Positions 7,657-17,489 of a stretch of 51,238 nucleotides of DNA are shown in pieces (position 1 is the stretch's first letter; every line of letters begins with the position of its first letter). A program made the position numbers and the translations under genes. Under the pieces are notes generated by a model that had not been told where the DNA came from, did not search any database, and saw only the letters and a list, made by a program, of their open reading frames with translations. Source of the stretch: UBA5499 sp002426275 (GTDB lineage Bacteria > Bacillota > DTU084); assembly GCA_937888735.1 (NCBI GenBank), contig CALASN010000183.1, forward strand, positions 1-51,238, given 5' to 3'.

Positions 7657-10600
7657 TTGTTTGTTCATTTGCATAACCATACGGAATACAGTTTGCTGGA
7701 TGGCGCAAGCCGCATCGACGAGCTTGTGGATTTGGCCGCTCAAATGCAGATGCCGGCTTTGGCCATCACAGATCACGGGGTCCTCTACGGGGCCCTTCCT
7801 TTTTATCGCGCCGCCAAAAAGCGGGGGATCAAGCCCATCATCGGCTGCGAAGTGTATGTGGCCCCCAGAGGCCGGACCATGCGCGAACCCAAGCTGGATG
7901 CCAACTCTCACCACTTGGTGCTATTGGCCGCAAATCAGCGCGGATATAAAAATTTGCTGGCGCTCTCCAGCCTTGGCTTTCTGGAGGGTTTTTATTACAA
8001 GCCGCGGGTGGATAAGGAATTATTGGCCAGATATGCCCAAGGGCTAATCGCTCTTTCCGCGTGCCTGGGCGGAGAGATTCCGGAACGCGTTTTAGCGGGG
8101 GATTTGGCGGGCGCCAAACAAGCGGCCGCCGAGTATCGAGAGATCTTCGGAGCGGAGAATTTCTTTTTGGAATTGCAGGATCAAGGCCTGCCGGGTCAGA
8201 CGCGGGTAAACGCCGCTTTGATTCAGCTGGGCAAGGAATTGGGGCTGGGCGTGGTCGCCACTGGCGATACGCATTACCTGCGCCAGAGCGACGCCCAAAT
8301 TCACGATGTGCTGCTGTGCATTCAAACAGGGAAAACATTGGCAGACCGGGACAGGCTGCGCTTTGAGACCGAGGAATTTTACCTGAAATCGCCGGCTCAG
8401 ATGGAACAGCTTTTCTCTTCCGTGCCTGAGGCAGTCGCCAATACCATTCGCATCGCGGACAGATGTCAGCTGGAATTGGAGTTTGGCGGCAGGCATCTGC
8501 CCCGCTTTCCGGTTCCGCAGGGAACGGACGCCAATGCGTATCTGCGCCGTCTGGCCACGGACGGGGCGCTTTCACGTTACGGGAGCGTGGAAGGAGAGGT
8601 AAAAGAGAGGCTCGCTCATGAGCTTGACGTCATAGAGCAGATGGGGTTCTGCGACTATTTCCTGATCGTCTGGGATTTCGTGCGTTTTGCCAGAGAACAA
8701 GGGATCATGGTGGGGCCGGGCAGGGGTTCGGCGGCCGGCAGCCTGGTGGCATATTGCCTTGAGATCACGCAGCTGGATCCGCTGCGTTGGGGACTGCTTT
8801 TTGAGCGTTTTTTGAATCCCGATCGCGTCAGCATGCCGGATATTGATATTGACTTTTGCCCTGAGCGCAGGGGAGAGGTTTTGGATTACGTCGCTCAGCG
8901 CTACGGCGAGGATCACGTGGCGCAGATCATCACTTTCGGCACCATGGCTGCCAAAGCTGCGGTGCGGGATGCGGGTCGCGCCATGGCTTTGCCCTACAGC
9001 CAAGTTGACAGGGTGGCAAAGCTGATCCCGGCCAACGCTACTATAGCCGAGGCCATAGCCGATCAGAGTAAGCTGCGGGAGCTTGCCCAGACCCAGCCGG
9101 AAATTGAGAAGCTGCTGTCCGTGTCAGCCGCCATCGAAGGGTTGCCGCGCCATGCCTCCATCCATGCGGCCGGAGTGGTGATCACAGATGAAAACCTGCT
9201 GGCTTGTACGCCTTTGCAACGACAGGGGTCCGGTCCCGTGACCACCCAGTACCCCATGGAGCAGCTAGAGAGCATCGGCCTGCTGAAAATGGACTTTTTG
9301 GGTCTGAGAACCCTCACCGTGCTGCAGAACGCCGCCCAACTGGCCGGCGGGATCAAGCTGGAGGACGTGCCAAGCGACGATCCTGAGGTTTTCAAGATGC
9401 TCAGCCGCGGAGAGACTATGGGCGTCTTTCAGCTGGAAAGTCAGATGTTTCAGCAGCTGCTGCGGGAGGTACAGCCAAGGCGCATGGAGGACATCATTGC
9501 CATCGTTGCTTTAGGCAGGCCCGGACCCATGGCCATGGTGCCGGAATACATCCGGGGCAAGGCTGCGCCGGATAAAATAACCTACCTGGATCCGGCGTTG
9601 GAGCCCATTCTCAAAGATACGTACGGGATCATGGTCTACCAAGAGCAGGTGATGAGCATTGCCAGCACAGTGGCGGGGTTCACCTTAGCAGAGGCGGATT
9701 CTTTGCGCAGAGCCATGAGCAAGAAAAAGCCGGAGGCGATCGCAGCCATGAAAGAGCGGTTTCTGGCCGGGGCTCTGGCGCAGGGACTCTCCCCAGAGCG
9801 CGCTGAAAAGATTTTCAGCCAAATGGAGGATTTCGCCGGCTATGGCTTTAATAAATCACATGCGGCGTCTTATGCGCTGCTTGCCTACGTCACGGCGTAT
9901 TTACGCCTGCATTACCCGGCCGCGTTCATGGCCGCGCAGCTTTCCAGCGTCCAGGGCCAATTGGAGAAAGTCGCCTCGTACGTTAACGGCTGCCGAAAAA
10001 TGGGCCTGGAAGTATTGCCGCCGGATGTGAATGAAAGCGGAGCCGGTTTCACAGTGGAAAAAGGCGCGATCCGTTTCGGCCTGTCTGCGGTGAAAAACGT
10101 GGGGTTGGGCGCCGTGGAAGAAATCGTCGCTGCCCGGGCAGCGGGGCCGTTTACATCCCTGGCTGACTTATGCAGCCGGGTAGATCTGCGGGCTGTAAAC
10201 AAGCGGGTGCTGGAGAGCCTCATTAACGTCGGCGCTTTCCTTTCGGTCTATCCCAACAGGAGGGCGCTGCTGTTGAGCCTGGACGAGGCGATGCGTTTCG
10301 GCGAAGCTCAAAGCAATGAGCGCAACTCAAAGCAGGGCGCTCTTTTTACGGCGCCCGTCGCGCCTCCTCCCATGCCTGGGATCGAAGATTTCCCCGCTTC
10401 CGAAATTTTAGCCTTGGAGAAGGAATATCTCGGGCTCTTTCTCAGCGGTAATCCCTTGGAGCGGTGGAAAGAGATCCTCTCCAGGTTTGCCGTCCCGCTT
10501 TCGGCTTTGGCGGAAGATGCCAAGCGGGTAACCGTGGGGGGAATGATCAGCGCGGTGAAAGAGATCACCACCAGGCGCGGCCAGAGAATGGCATACATTA

Positions 10601-10989
10601 CCCTGGAAGCTCTGGATGGGACAGCGGAGCTTGTGGTGTTTCCAACCGTCTTTGCCAAATGCCAAAGCTGGCTGGCGTCCCAGCACGTGATTTTGGCCAG
10701 CGGCAAACTGGAGCGGGAGGAAGAAGACGATGCCGCCAGGATTCTGGCAGACGAGCTGATTCCCCTGGACGAGGGCGTTATTCAGCTGCGACTGGCAGGC
10801 GGGAGCGCGGAGCTAATTGGACTGCAAAACGCTCTGAAGCAAGCCTCGGGGAACAAACCGTTGATTTTGGAAGTGACCTCTGGCAACAAGCGGTGGTTCG
10901 TTTCCACAGCTCCCAGCTGGTGGCCGGAAGCGGCTCGAATCTCGCGCTTAGGAGATTTTCAATATCAGGTGCTTGAACCGTCAGGTTAG
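7657..10989 (+). CDS. dnaE: DNA polymerase III alpha subunit, DnaE type
   Basis: A 1110-aa C-family DNA polymerase. It starts with a PHP domain (FVHLHNHTEYSLLDG, ITDHG, ACLGGE and GDTHYL metal-ligand motifs all kept), followed by palm, thumb and fingers. The palm carries the catalytic PDIDIDF near residue 394. A helix-hairpin-helix region and an OB fold (VTVGGMISAVKE, about residue 955) follow. There is no proofreading exonuclease inside, as expected for DnaE. In Firmicutes the DnaE enzyme extends RNA primers before PolC takes over; here polC lies 1.7 kb downstream. TTG 7657 gives the usual start right before the PHP domain. PgpA follows 14 bases after the stop. Confidence 0.97.
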   Translation: MFVHLHNHTEYSLLDGASRIDELVDLAAQMQMPALAITDHGVLYGALPFYRAAKKRGIKPIIGCEVYVAPRGRTMREPKLDANSHHLVLLAANQRGYKNLLALSSLGFLEGFYYKPRVDKELLARYAQGLIALSACLGGEIPERVLAGDLAGAKQAAAEYREIFGAENFFLELQDQGLPGQTRVNAALIQLGKELGLGVVATGDTHYLRQSDAQIHDVLLCIQTGKTLADRDRLRFETEEFYLKSPAQMEQLFSSVPEAVANTIRIADRCQLELEFGGRHLPRFPVPQGTDANAYLRRLATDGALSRYGSVEGEVKERLAHELDVIEQMGFCDYFLIVWDFVRFAREQGIMVGPGRGSAAGSLVAYCLEITQLDPLRWGLLFERFLNPDRVSMPDIDIDFCPERRGEVLDYVAQRYGEDHVAQIITFGTMAAKAAVRDAGRAMALPYSQVDRVAKLIPANATIAEAIADQSKLRELAQTQPEIEKLLSVSAAIEGLPRHASIHAAGVVITDENLLACTPLQRQGSGPVTTQYPMEQLESIGLLKMDFLGLRTLTVLQNAAQLAGGIKLEDVPSDDPEVFKMLSRGETMGVFQLESQMFQQLLREVQPRRMEDIIAIVALGRPGPMAMVPEYIRGKAAPDKITYLDPALEPILKDTYGIMVYQEQVMSIASTVAGFTLAEADSLRRAMSKKKPEAIAAMKERFLAGALAQGLSPERAEKIFSQMEDFAGYGFNKSHAASYALLAYVTAYLRLHYPAAFMAAQLSSVQGQLEKVASYVNGCRKMGLEVLPPDVNESGAGFTVEKGAIRFGLSAVKNVGLGAVEEIVAARAAGPFTSLADLCSRVDLRAVNKRVLESLINVGAFLSVYPNRRALLLSLDEAMRFGEAQSNERNSKQGALFTAPVAPPPMPGIEDFPASEILALEKEYLGLFLSGNPLERWKEILSRFAVPLSALAEDAKRVTVGGMISAVKEITTRRGQRMAYITLEALDGTAELVVFPTVFAKCQSWLASQHVILASGKLEREEEDDAARILADELIPLDEGVIQLRLAGGSAELIGLQNALKQASGNKPLILEVTSGNKRWFVSTAPSWWPEAARISRLGDFQYQVLEPSG

Positions 10990-11003
10990 AGAGGAGAGAT
11001 TAG

Positions 11004-11507
11004 ATGGCAGATCCGATGAAAATGCAAGTTGTGAAAATGCTGGCTGAGCGCGGCGTTTCTTTGGAGGAAATCTCCAAGTTGGCCTTGCAGCTGCAGGCGC
11101 CGTATAATAGCCGGCTGACAATGGAAGATTGCCTGGCCAGCGTGGAGCGGGTGCTTGAAAAACGCGAGATTCTCTACCCTGTGCTCACGGGGTTGGTTTT
11201 AGATCAGCTGGCGGAAGAGGGTAGCTTGCCGGAGCCGTTGCTTTCTTTGATTCGCAGCGACGAAGGGCTCTACGGCGTGGATGAGCTGTTGGGTCTTGGC
11301 ATCACCAACATTTATGGCTCTGTGGGCTTGACCAGCTTTGGTTACTTGGATAAAATGAAAAATGGGATCCTAGGCCAAATGAATTTGCTGCAGCAAAACG
11401 GCGGCCGGGTGACCACTTTTTTAGACGACATAGTGGCGGCCTTGGCAGCGGCGGCTTCAGCCAGATTGGCACACCAGGGGAAGGTGAAAAAAGAGCAAGC
11501 CATATGA
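11004..11507 (+). CDS. pgpA: Phosphatidylglycerophosphatase A family protein (YutG-like)
   Basis: A 167-aa protein of the PgpA/YutG family, which dephosphorylates phosphatidylglycerophosphate to phosphatidylglycerol. Recognisable blocks are the ERGVSLEEI start, the MEDCLASVERVLEKREI segment, YGVDELLGLGI, the YGSVGLTSFGYLDK stretch and the acidic FLDDIVAA motif near the C-terminus, which probably binds the metal. As in YutG-type proteins, obvious long membrane helices are few, so membrane association may be peripheral. A GAGAGGAGAG sequence precedes ATG 11004. It is sandwiched between dnaE and malic enzyme and probably shares their transcript. Confidence 0.82.
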   Translation: MADPMKMQVVKMLAERGVSLEEISKLALQLQAPYNSRLTMEDCLASVERVLEKREILYPVLTGLVLDQLAEEGSLPEPLLSLIRSDEGLYGVDELLGLGITNIYGSVGLTSFGYLDKMKNGILGQMNLLQQNGGRVTTFLDDIVAALAAAASARLAHQGKVKKEQAI

Positions 11508-11521
11508 AAGGAAGATTGAGC

Positions 11522-12700
11522 ATGAATTTACGAGAAGAAGCCCTCTCCATGCACAGGGAAAGACCTGGCAAGATCGCAGTCCAGAGCACTGTGGAAGTGA
11601 AGAACAAGCGTCAGCTGAGCCTGGCCTATACCCCGGGCGTGGCTGAACCATGTCGCGAGATTCACCGCGATCCGGATCTCTCCTATGCGTATACCTCCAG
11701 GGGCAATATGGTGGCGGTGGTTTCGGACGGCAGCGCGGTGTTGGGCCTTGGCAACATCGGACCGCTTGCAGCCATGCCCGTGATGGAAGGCAAGGCAGTG
11801 CTATTTAAGGAGTTCGCCGGGGTGGACGCTTTTCCCATTTGCCTGAGCACCCAGGATCCGGACGAAATCGTGGCCGCGGTGCGGGCAATCGCTCCTTCGT
11901 TCGGCGGCATCAACTTAGAAGATATTTCCGCTCCCCGTTGCTTTGAAGTGGAACAAAGGCTGGACGCGGAATTGGACATACCCGTGTTTCATGACGATCA
12001 GCACGGAACCGCAGTGGTGACGCTGGCGGGCCTTTTGTCTGCGCTGCGGATTGTGGAGAAGAAACTGTCCGCCGTAAAAATCGTGATCAATGGCTCGGGC
12101 GCAGCCGGCACGGCCATCGCCAAATTGCTTTTGGATGCCGGAGCTGAGCAAATCATCGTCTGCGACAGCAAAGGAGTAATCAGCGCTGACAGCAGCAACG
12201 CCGCTAAGCGGGCTCTGGCTGCCATCACTAATCCGGGGAAAGAAGCCGGCACGCTCCATGACGTCCTGCGGGGCGCGGACGTGTTCATCGGCGTCTCGCA
12301 AGCCAATCAGTTGGGAGGAGAGCAGGTAAAGACTATGGCCACGGATCCCGTGCTCTTTGCCATGGCGAATCCGGAACCGGAAATCTGGCCCGAAGACGCC
12401 ATCGCTGCCGGGGCAAAGATCATCGCCACCGGCAGATCGGACTTTCCCAATCAAGTGAATAATGTGCTGGGCTTCCCCGGCATTTTCAAAGGCGCTTTAT
12501 CAGTCAGGACCACCATTAATCACCAGATGAAAATGGCGGCGGCTCACGCTTTGGCGTCCCTGATCACAGATGCTGATCTGGCGGCAGGCAAAGTGATCCC
12601 GGATCCGTTTTTACCTCTTGTGAGCGCTACAGTCGCCAAAATGGTTGCCAGGGCTGCTGTGGAAACCGGCGTTGCCCGCGTACCCGGCGAGGTGTCTTAA
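11522..12700 (+). CDS. NAD(P)-dependent malic enzyme
   Basis: Oxidatively decarboxylates malate to pyruvate and CO2. The 392-aa size matches the short bacterial form without a phosphotransacetylase tail. Catalytic and binding motifs are present: the Tyr in YTPGVAEP, the Lys region GKAVLFKEFAGVDAFP, the metal-binding FHDDQHGTA, and the nucleotide-binding INGSGAAGTAIAKLL. Coenzyme preference cannot be fixed from sequence. ATG 11522 is preferred for its spacing from AAAGGA; an ATG at 11504 overlapping the pgpA stop would add six residues. Malic enzyme next to dnaE is also seen in Bacillus (dnaE and ytsJ lie close together), so the order is probably ancestral. Confidence 0.94.
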   Translation: MNLREEALSMHRERPGKIAVQSTVEVKNKRQLSLAYTPGVAEPCREIHRDPDLSYAYTSRGNMVAVVSDGSAVLGLGNIGPLAAMPVMEGKAVLFKEFAGVDAFPICLSTQDPDEIVAAVRAIAPSFGGINLEDISAPRCFEVEQRLDAELDIPVFHDDQHGTAVVTLAGLLSALRIVEKKLSAVKIVINGSGAAGTAIAKLLLDAGAEQIIVCDSKGVISADSSNAAKRALAAITNPGKEAGTLHDVLRGADVFIGVSQANQLGGEQVKTMATDPVLFAMANPEPEIWPEDAIAAGAKIIATGRSDFPNQVNNVLGFPGIFKGALSVRTTINHQMKMAAAHALASLITDADLAAGKVIPDPFLPLVSATVAKMVARAAVETGVARVPGEVS

Positions 12701-12702
12701 GG

Positions 12703-15700
12703 TTGTATGTAGAAATAGAGCCGGATCAAGGGAAAATACACGCTCTGCTTTGTCATGCGCTCACTCCCCAGGCGGCGGAAACGCTCACCTCTCAGCTGCA
12801 ATTGAAAAAAATCACGGTGGACAGCAGGAATAATCGCTGGCAATTCAACTTCGCAGCTCTGGGCCGCGCTCCGTCAGCTGACGCCAAAGCGCTTTTGGGC
12901 AAATTTGAGGAGTTTTTGCGGGAGCGGATGCCCAGCTTAGGACAGGTGAAATGGCAGGTTGAGGATGACGAGGCAGCCTATATGGAGCTTTTGGCTCGCA
13001 AATTGAAAGAGCAGCCGCTGGATTCGGCTCCGGCCCCACAGAGCCGCGCGCCGAATCAAGCGAGCGGCGGCAAAAAAATAAAAGGATCCCCCCAGCCCAT
13101 CAAGTCTCTCACAGAACCAGGTCAGGGCGTGATTTGCGGCCGAGTTCTGAGAGTTGAAGAACGCCAGACCAAGACAGGCAAGAGGATCCTGATCTGGGAT
13201 CTGTACGACGGCACTGATTCCATTACCTGTAAAGCTATGGGCAAAGACTCGCTAACTGTGGAGAGGGGTCAGTATGTGAAGACTGCGGGCAAGTTTGAAG
13301 AGGACCGCTTCTCTGGGGAGCTCACCATGTGGGCAGACAACGTCTGCCCAGCGGAGCCGTCCGCCGGCAGGGAGGATCACGCGCCTCAAAAACGGATCGA
13401 GCTGCATTTGCACACCAAAATGAGCGCTATGGACAGTACGGTGGAAGTGAAAGCAGCTGTTGCCCAAGCTGCCAGCTGGGGGCATAGCGCCATCGCCATC
13501 ACGGATCACGGCGTAGTGCAGGCTTTTCCGGACGCCTATGATGCCGGGAAAAAACACGGGATCAAAGTGATCTTTGGCATGGAAGCGTATCTTCTAAACG
13601 ACAAACCCTTCATCGTCCAGGGACCTGCGGAACCCATTGACAAGACGGAGTTTGTGGTCTTCGATCTGGAGACCACGGGGTTCAGCCCCCTGTCCTGCTC
13701 CATCATTGAACTGGGAGCTGTGCGGGTGCGCTCGGACGGCACGGCTTCAGAGAAGCTCAGCACTTTTGTGGGCACCACCAAGAACCTTGACAGCAGGATC
13801 ACCAAACTTACTGGCATCACAGATGAAATGTTGAAAGACGCTCCGCCTCTGGAGACTGTGATCGAACGATTTGCAGAGTTTGCCCGCGGCGCGGTGTTGG
13901 TGGCGCACAACGCCAGTTTCGATGTGGGCTTCCTGCGTCATGCCTTTGGACAATTGGGAATGGACATGCCCGCGTATCACGTTGTGGATACTCTCTCTCT
14001 GGCCCGCATCCTTTGTCCGCATCTGAATAATTATAAGCTGGACACTTTGGCGAAAGAATTTAAAGTGGATTTGGCGTCACATCACAGGGCTGGCGACGAC
14101 GCCATGGCCACAGCCGGAGTGCTGGCAGGCCTCTTGCGTCTGGCTGGAGACAAGGGAGCAAAAACCATTGCCGATTTGGAGAAGCTAGGGGAGAAACAGC
14201 AAAACCTGGATAAGCTCAGAGCTTATCACGCTATCATTTTGGTTAAAAATCAACAGGGATTGGAGAACCTCTACAGGCTGGTCTCCTCGTCCCACATCAA
14301 TCATTTTTACCGTCATCCCCGGATTCCCAGAAGCGAGCTGGAAGCACGCAGAGCGGGATTGATTTTGGGTTCTGCCTGCGAGAGCGGAGAATTGTACAGG
14401 GCGATCATCTCTGGGGAAAGCTCCCAGCGCGTACGAGAAATCGCTTCTTTTTATGACTACTTAGAAATTCAGCCTCTGGGCAACAATGAATTCCTCCTGC
14501 GGGATGGAACGCTGAAGACTGACTCTCAGCTGATGGAGATCAACAAAACCATCTATCAGCTTGGCAAAGAAATGAATAAGCCAGTGGTGGCCACAGGCGA
14601 CGTTCACTTTTTGCAGCCTGAAGACGCCATTTTCCGCGAGATCCTCCAGGTGAGCCAGAGCTATGATGACGCAGACAGACAAGCGCCGCTTTATCTGCGG
14701 ACAACCGAAGAGATGCTATCCGAATGCTCCTATCTGGGCCCTGATGCCGCCCGGGACGTGGTTGTCACAGGCCCCCAGCTGGTCTCATCATGGGTGGAAG
14801 ACGACCTCAGGCCGGTACCGGACAAGCTTTACGCTCCGAAAATCGACGGGGCGGAAGAAGAAATCAAAGAGATGACTCTCAAGCGGGCCAGGGAATTATA
14901 CGGCGATCCCCTCCCCGAGATCGTGGCCGCGCGTTTGAAAAAGGAATTGGATTCCATCATCAATCATGGTTTTGCAGTGCTCTATTTGATCGCCCAGAAA
15001 CTGGTGGCCAAATCTCTCTCCGACGGCTATCTGGTGGGGTCTCGTGGTTCTGTGGGCAGCTCGCTGGTGGCAACTATGAGCGGAATTACCGAGGTGAACC
15101 CTCTGCCCGCCCATTATCTCTGCCCAAAATGCAAACACAGCGAGTTCATCACCGACGGTTCGGTGGGGGCCGGCGCGGATTTGCCGCCTAAAGCCTGTCC
15201 CCGGTGCGGAACGGACATGGCAAAAGACGGCCACGATATTCCTTTTGAAGTGTTCCTTGGCTTCAAAGGAGATAAAGTCCCTGATATAGACCTTAATTTC
15301 TCCGGAGAGTATCAATCGGTGGTGCACAAATATACAGAGGAACTTTTTGGCAAAGGTCACGTTTACAGAGCCGGTACCATCGGCACCCTGGCGGAACGCA
15401 CAGCCTATGGGATGGTGAAGAAATATGCCCAGGAGCGAGGCTTAACCCTGCGCGGCGCTGAGGTGCAGCGTCTCCTTGAGGGCTGTACAGGCGTGAAGCG
15501 GACCACCGGTCAGCATCCGGGAGGAGTTATGGTGGTGCCTCGGGATCTTGACATTCACCAGTTCAGCCCCATTCAGTTTCCGGCTAATGATAAGAACAGC
15601 GCCACCATGACCACCCATTTCGATTACAGCTCCATCAGCAGCAGATTGGTGAAACTGGATATTCTAGGCCATGATGATCCCACGGTCATCAGAATGCTGC

Positions 15701-16722
15701 AGGATCTCACAGGCATCGATCCTAAAGCGATTCCCCTGGACGATCCCAAGACCATGTCTCTTTTTTCCTCTTTAGATAGCCTTGGCATCTCGGCCGAGGA
15801 CGCCGGCGGCAGTCAAGTGGGAACATTGGGGATCCCGGAATTTGGCACGCGCTTTGTGCGGCAAATGCTGGAAGACGTGCGTCCCAAATCATTCAGCGAA
15901 CTCGTGCGCATCAGCGGCTTTTCCCATGGGACAGATGTGTGGTTGAATAATGCTCAGGAGCTCATCCGCCAAGGGATAGCGGAAGCCAAAGATTGCATCT
16001 CCACCCGCGACGATATTATGAGCTTCCTCATCTACAGAGGAGTGGAACCGGGAAAGGCCTTCAAGATCATGGAGAAAGTGCGAAAAGGAAAAGGCCTGGC
16101 CGAAGAGGATGAACAGCTCCTGCAGGAACACAAGATTCCGCGTTGGTTCATTGATTCCTGTAAAAAGATTAGTTATCTGTTCCCCAAAGCTCACGCTGTG
16201 GCCTACGTTACGATGGCCTTTCGAATTGCTTTTTGCAAGGTTTATTATCCGTCGGCCTTTTACGCTTCTTATTTCGCGGTGCGCTCCAAGGGAGATTTCA
16301 ACATCGATCCTGTGTTGGAAGGCCCCGAATATCTAAAGAAGCTGATCCATGAGTTGAACCAGAAGGGCAATGAAGCAACCCAAAAAGAGAAAAACCAGGC
16401 CGGCATCCTGGAAATTGCTGTGGAAGCAATTGCTAGGGGGATTAAATTTCTGCCTGTGGATCTGTATAAGTCTCATCCTCAAAATTTCTTGATCATTGAT
16501 GGCGTCAAGCTTTTGCCGCCGCTGTCTTCTCTGGAAGGAATAGGCGTCGCGGCCGCCAACACCTTAGCAGAGGTGCGAGCCCAAGGAGAATTTAAGTCTG
16601 TAGAAGATCTGCGGCAAAGAACCCGCGTCACCCGCGGCGTGATCTATGCCCTGGAAAAACATGGTGCGCTGACGGGCTTGCCTGAGACAAATCAGCTGAG
16701 CCTTTTTGATCTGGCTAACTGA
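12703..16722 (+). CDS. polC: DNA polymerase III alpha subunit, PolC type, with proofreading exonuclease
   Basis: The 1339-aa main replicase of low-GC-type bacteria, slightly shorter than the Bacillus enzyme. Order of domains: N-terminal domain; OB fold (GQGVICGRVLRVEE, about residue 140); first part of PHP (IELHLHTKMSAMD, ITDHG); an inserted DEDDh exonuclease (FDLETTGFS near 319, HNASFDVGF, HHRAGDDAMAT); second part of PHP (GDVHFL); then the polymerase with PDIDLNF near 860 and a zinc-binding CPKC/CPRCG pair just before it. All catalytic acidic residues are present. TTG 12703 follows GAGGTG at eight bases and lies two bases after the malic enzyme stop. PolC alone marks the lineage as Firmicutes-related. 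Confidence 0.98.
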   Translation: MYVEIEPDQGKIHALLCHALTPQAAETLTSQLQLKKITVDSRNNRWQFNFAALGRAPSADAKALLGKFEEFLRERMPSLGQVKWQVEDDEAAYMELLARKLKEQPLDSAPAPQSRAPNQASGGKKIKGSPQPIKSLTEPGQGVICGRVLRVEERQTKTGKRILIWDLYDGTDSITCKAMGKDSLTVERGQYVKTAGKFEEDRFSGELTMWADNVCPAEPSAGREDHAPQKRIELHLHTKMSAMDSTVEVKAAVAQAASWGHSAIAITDHGVVQAFPDAYDAGKKHGIKVIFGMEAYLLNDKPFIVQGPAEPIDKTEFVVFDLETTGFSPLSCSIIELGAVRVRSDGTASEKLSTFVGTTKNLDSRITKLTGITDEMLKDAPPLETVIERFAEFARGAVLVAHNASFDVGFLRHAFGQLGMDMPAYHVVDTLSLARILCPHLNNYKLDTLAKEFKVDLASHHRAGDDAMATAGVLAGLLRLAGDKGAKTIADLEKLGEKQQNLDKLRAYHAIILVKNQQGLENLYRLVSSSHINHFYRHPRIPRSELEARRAGLILGSACESGELYRAIISGESSQRVREIASFYDYLEIQPLGNNEFLLRDGTLKTDSQLMEINKTIYQLGKEMNKPVVATGDVHFLQPEDAIFREILQVSQSYDDADRQAPLYLRTTEEMLSECSYLGPDAARDVVVTGPQLVSSWVEDDLRPVPDKLYAPKIDGAEEEIKEMTLKRARELYGDPLPEIVAARLKKELDSIINHGFAVLYLIAQKLVAKSLSDGYLVGSRGSVGSSLVATMSGITEVNPLPAHYLCPKCKHSEFITDGSVGAGADLPPKACPRCGTDMAKDGHDIPFEVFLGFKGDKVPDIDLNFSGEYQSVVHKYTEELFGKGHVYRAGTIGTLAERTAYGMVKKYAQERGLTLRGAEVQRLLEGCTGVKRTTGQHPGGVMVVPRDLDIHQFSPIQFPANDKNSATMTTHFDYSSISSRLVKLDILGHDDPTVIRMLQDLTGIDPKAIPLDDPKTMSLFSSLDSLGISAEDAGGSQVGTLGIPEFGTRFVRQMLEDVRPKSFSELVRISGFSHGTDVWLNNAQELIRQGIAEAKDCISTRDDIMSFLIYRGVEPGKAFKIMEKVRKGKGLAEEDEQLLQEHKIPRWFIDSCKKISYLFPKAHAVAYVTMAFRIAFCKVYYPSAFYASYFAVRSKGDFNIDPVLEGPEYLKKLIHELNQKGNEATQKEKNQAGILEIAVEAIARGIKFLPVDLYKSHPQNFLIIDGVKLLPPLSSLEGIGVAAANTLAEVRAQGEFKSVEDLRQRTRVTRGVIYALEKHGALTGLPETNQLSLFDLAN

Positions 16723-16739
16723 CGGAGAAGTTCTCCGTC
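16721..16739 (+). other. Perfect inverted repeat at the polC stop codon
   Basis: GACGGAGAA and TTCTCCGTC flank a single G and include the last bases of the polC stop codon. It is followed by TTAATAATTAA rather than a clean T-run, so as an intrinsic terminator it is weak. It may protect the 3' end or assist the stronger terminator 40 bases downstream. Confidence 0.5.
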
Positions 16740-16781
16740 TTAATAATTAAGGAGCGTTAATTTTCAATCTTTTTATAAATA

Positions 16782-16816
16782 AAAATAGACTGCGCATTTT
16801 TTGCGCAGTCTATTTT
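16782..16816. terminator. Bidirectional intrinsic terminator between polC and the outer-membrane protein gene
   Basis: AAAATAGACTGCGCA (16782-16796) pairs perfectly with TGCGCAGTCTATTTT (16802-16816) around a five-T loop. The A-rich left end and T-rich right end give a U-tract in both directions, as expected for two convergent genes (polC from the left, the minus-strand gene ending at 16821 from the right). Confidence 0.88.
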
Positions 16817-16820
16817 ACAT

Positions 16821-17489
16821 TTAGTCTGCAGGCAGGAGAAAGGACAAGCCCACCGTCACATTGGGGCCGCTCAGAGGCAGGTTAAAACCTTTGGTGCCCA
16901 AACTGCCTACCGGGAGGAGATATTGCGCCTGGGCTGTGAGAGAAAGCTTATTTGTGAGTTGATAATTTAGGCCTCCTTTGAGACCTGCGAGGAAATAAAG
17001 TTGGTAAGCTTCGCTATATTTCGCTGCAGACAACTGGTCCTCAAGACTGCCGTCTTTTTCAAATTGCATGCTCAAAACGCTAATGCCATACCCGGCCGAG
17101 CCGCCATAGCTGATTCTCAGAGCGTCTGTGAGTCGCAGCGGTTTCTCCAAAGAAAACGTAAAGCCGATTCCCGCGAAAGAGAGCTCTTTTTCTTCCTGTT
17201 CAGAGACGGCAATGGCAATGAAGGTATTGGAGCTGAAGAGGAGATCGGACTGTGACAGCCCAACTTGGGTGCTAATGGCAATTCCGGGGAAGGTTTTCTG
17301 CCCGAAGGGCTCAAAGTCGCTGCCGGCAATTTGAGCATTAAAGGCCTCCAGTTTGCTCTTATCTAAAGAATAAAAGGCGGGGGCAATGAGCATTCGCACT
17401 TCTTCTTTTTCTTTTGCCAGCAGCCTGCCGTTGAAGATGAGGAGGGTAAGTAAAAATAGGAGAAATCCCAGATCGGTTTTTTTCATCAT
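16821..17489 (-). CDS. Putative outer-membrane beta-barrel protein
   Basis: A 222-aa protein with a signal peptide (MMKKTDLG, then a Leu/Phe-rich core, cut near LLAKEKE). The rest is rich in alternating hydrophobic and polar residues and in Gly and aromatic turns, for example FAGIGFTFSLEK, ISYGGSAGYGISVL, LKGGLNYQLTNKLSLTAQAQYLLPVG and a closing NVTVGLSFLL strand. That pattern is typical of small beta-barrels (OmpA/OmpW-like). I do not recognise a specific family. The start has GGAG a few bases upstream; the next ATG (17486) is equally possible. It is a single-gene unit ending at the shared terminator. It is one of several signs of an outer membrane. Confidence 0.65.
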   Translation of the reverse strand: MMKKTDLGFLLFLLTLLIFNGRLLAKEKEEVRMLIAPAFYSLDKSKLEAFNAQIAGSDFEPFGQKTFPGIAISTQVGLSQSDLLFSSNTFIAIAVSEQEEKELSFAGIGFTFSLEKPLRLTDALRISYGGSAGYGISVLSMQFEKDGSLEDQLSAAKYSEAYQLYFLAGLKGGLNYQLTNKLSLTAQAQYLLPVGSLGTKGFNLPLSGPNVTVGLSFLLPAD

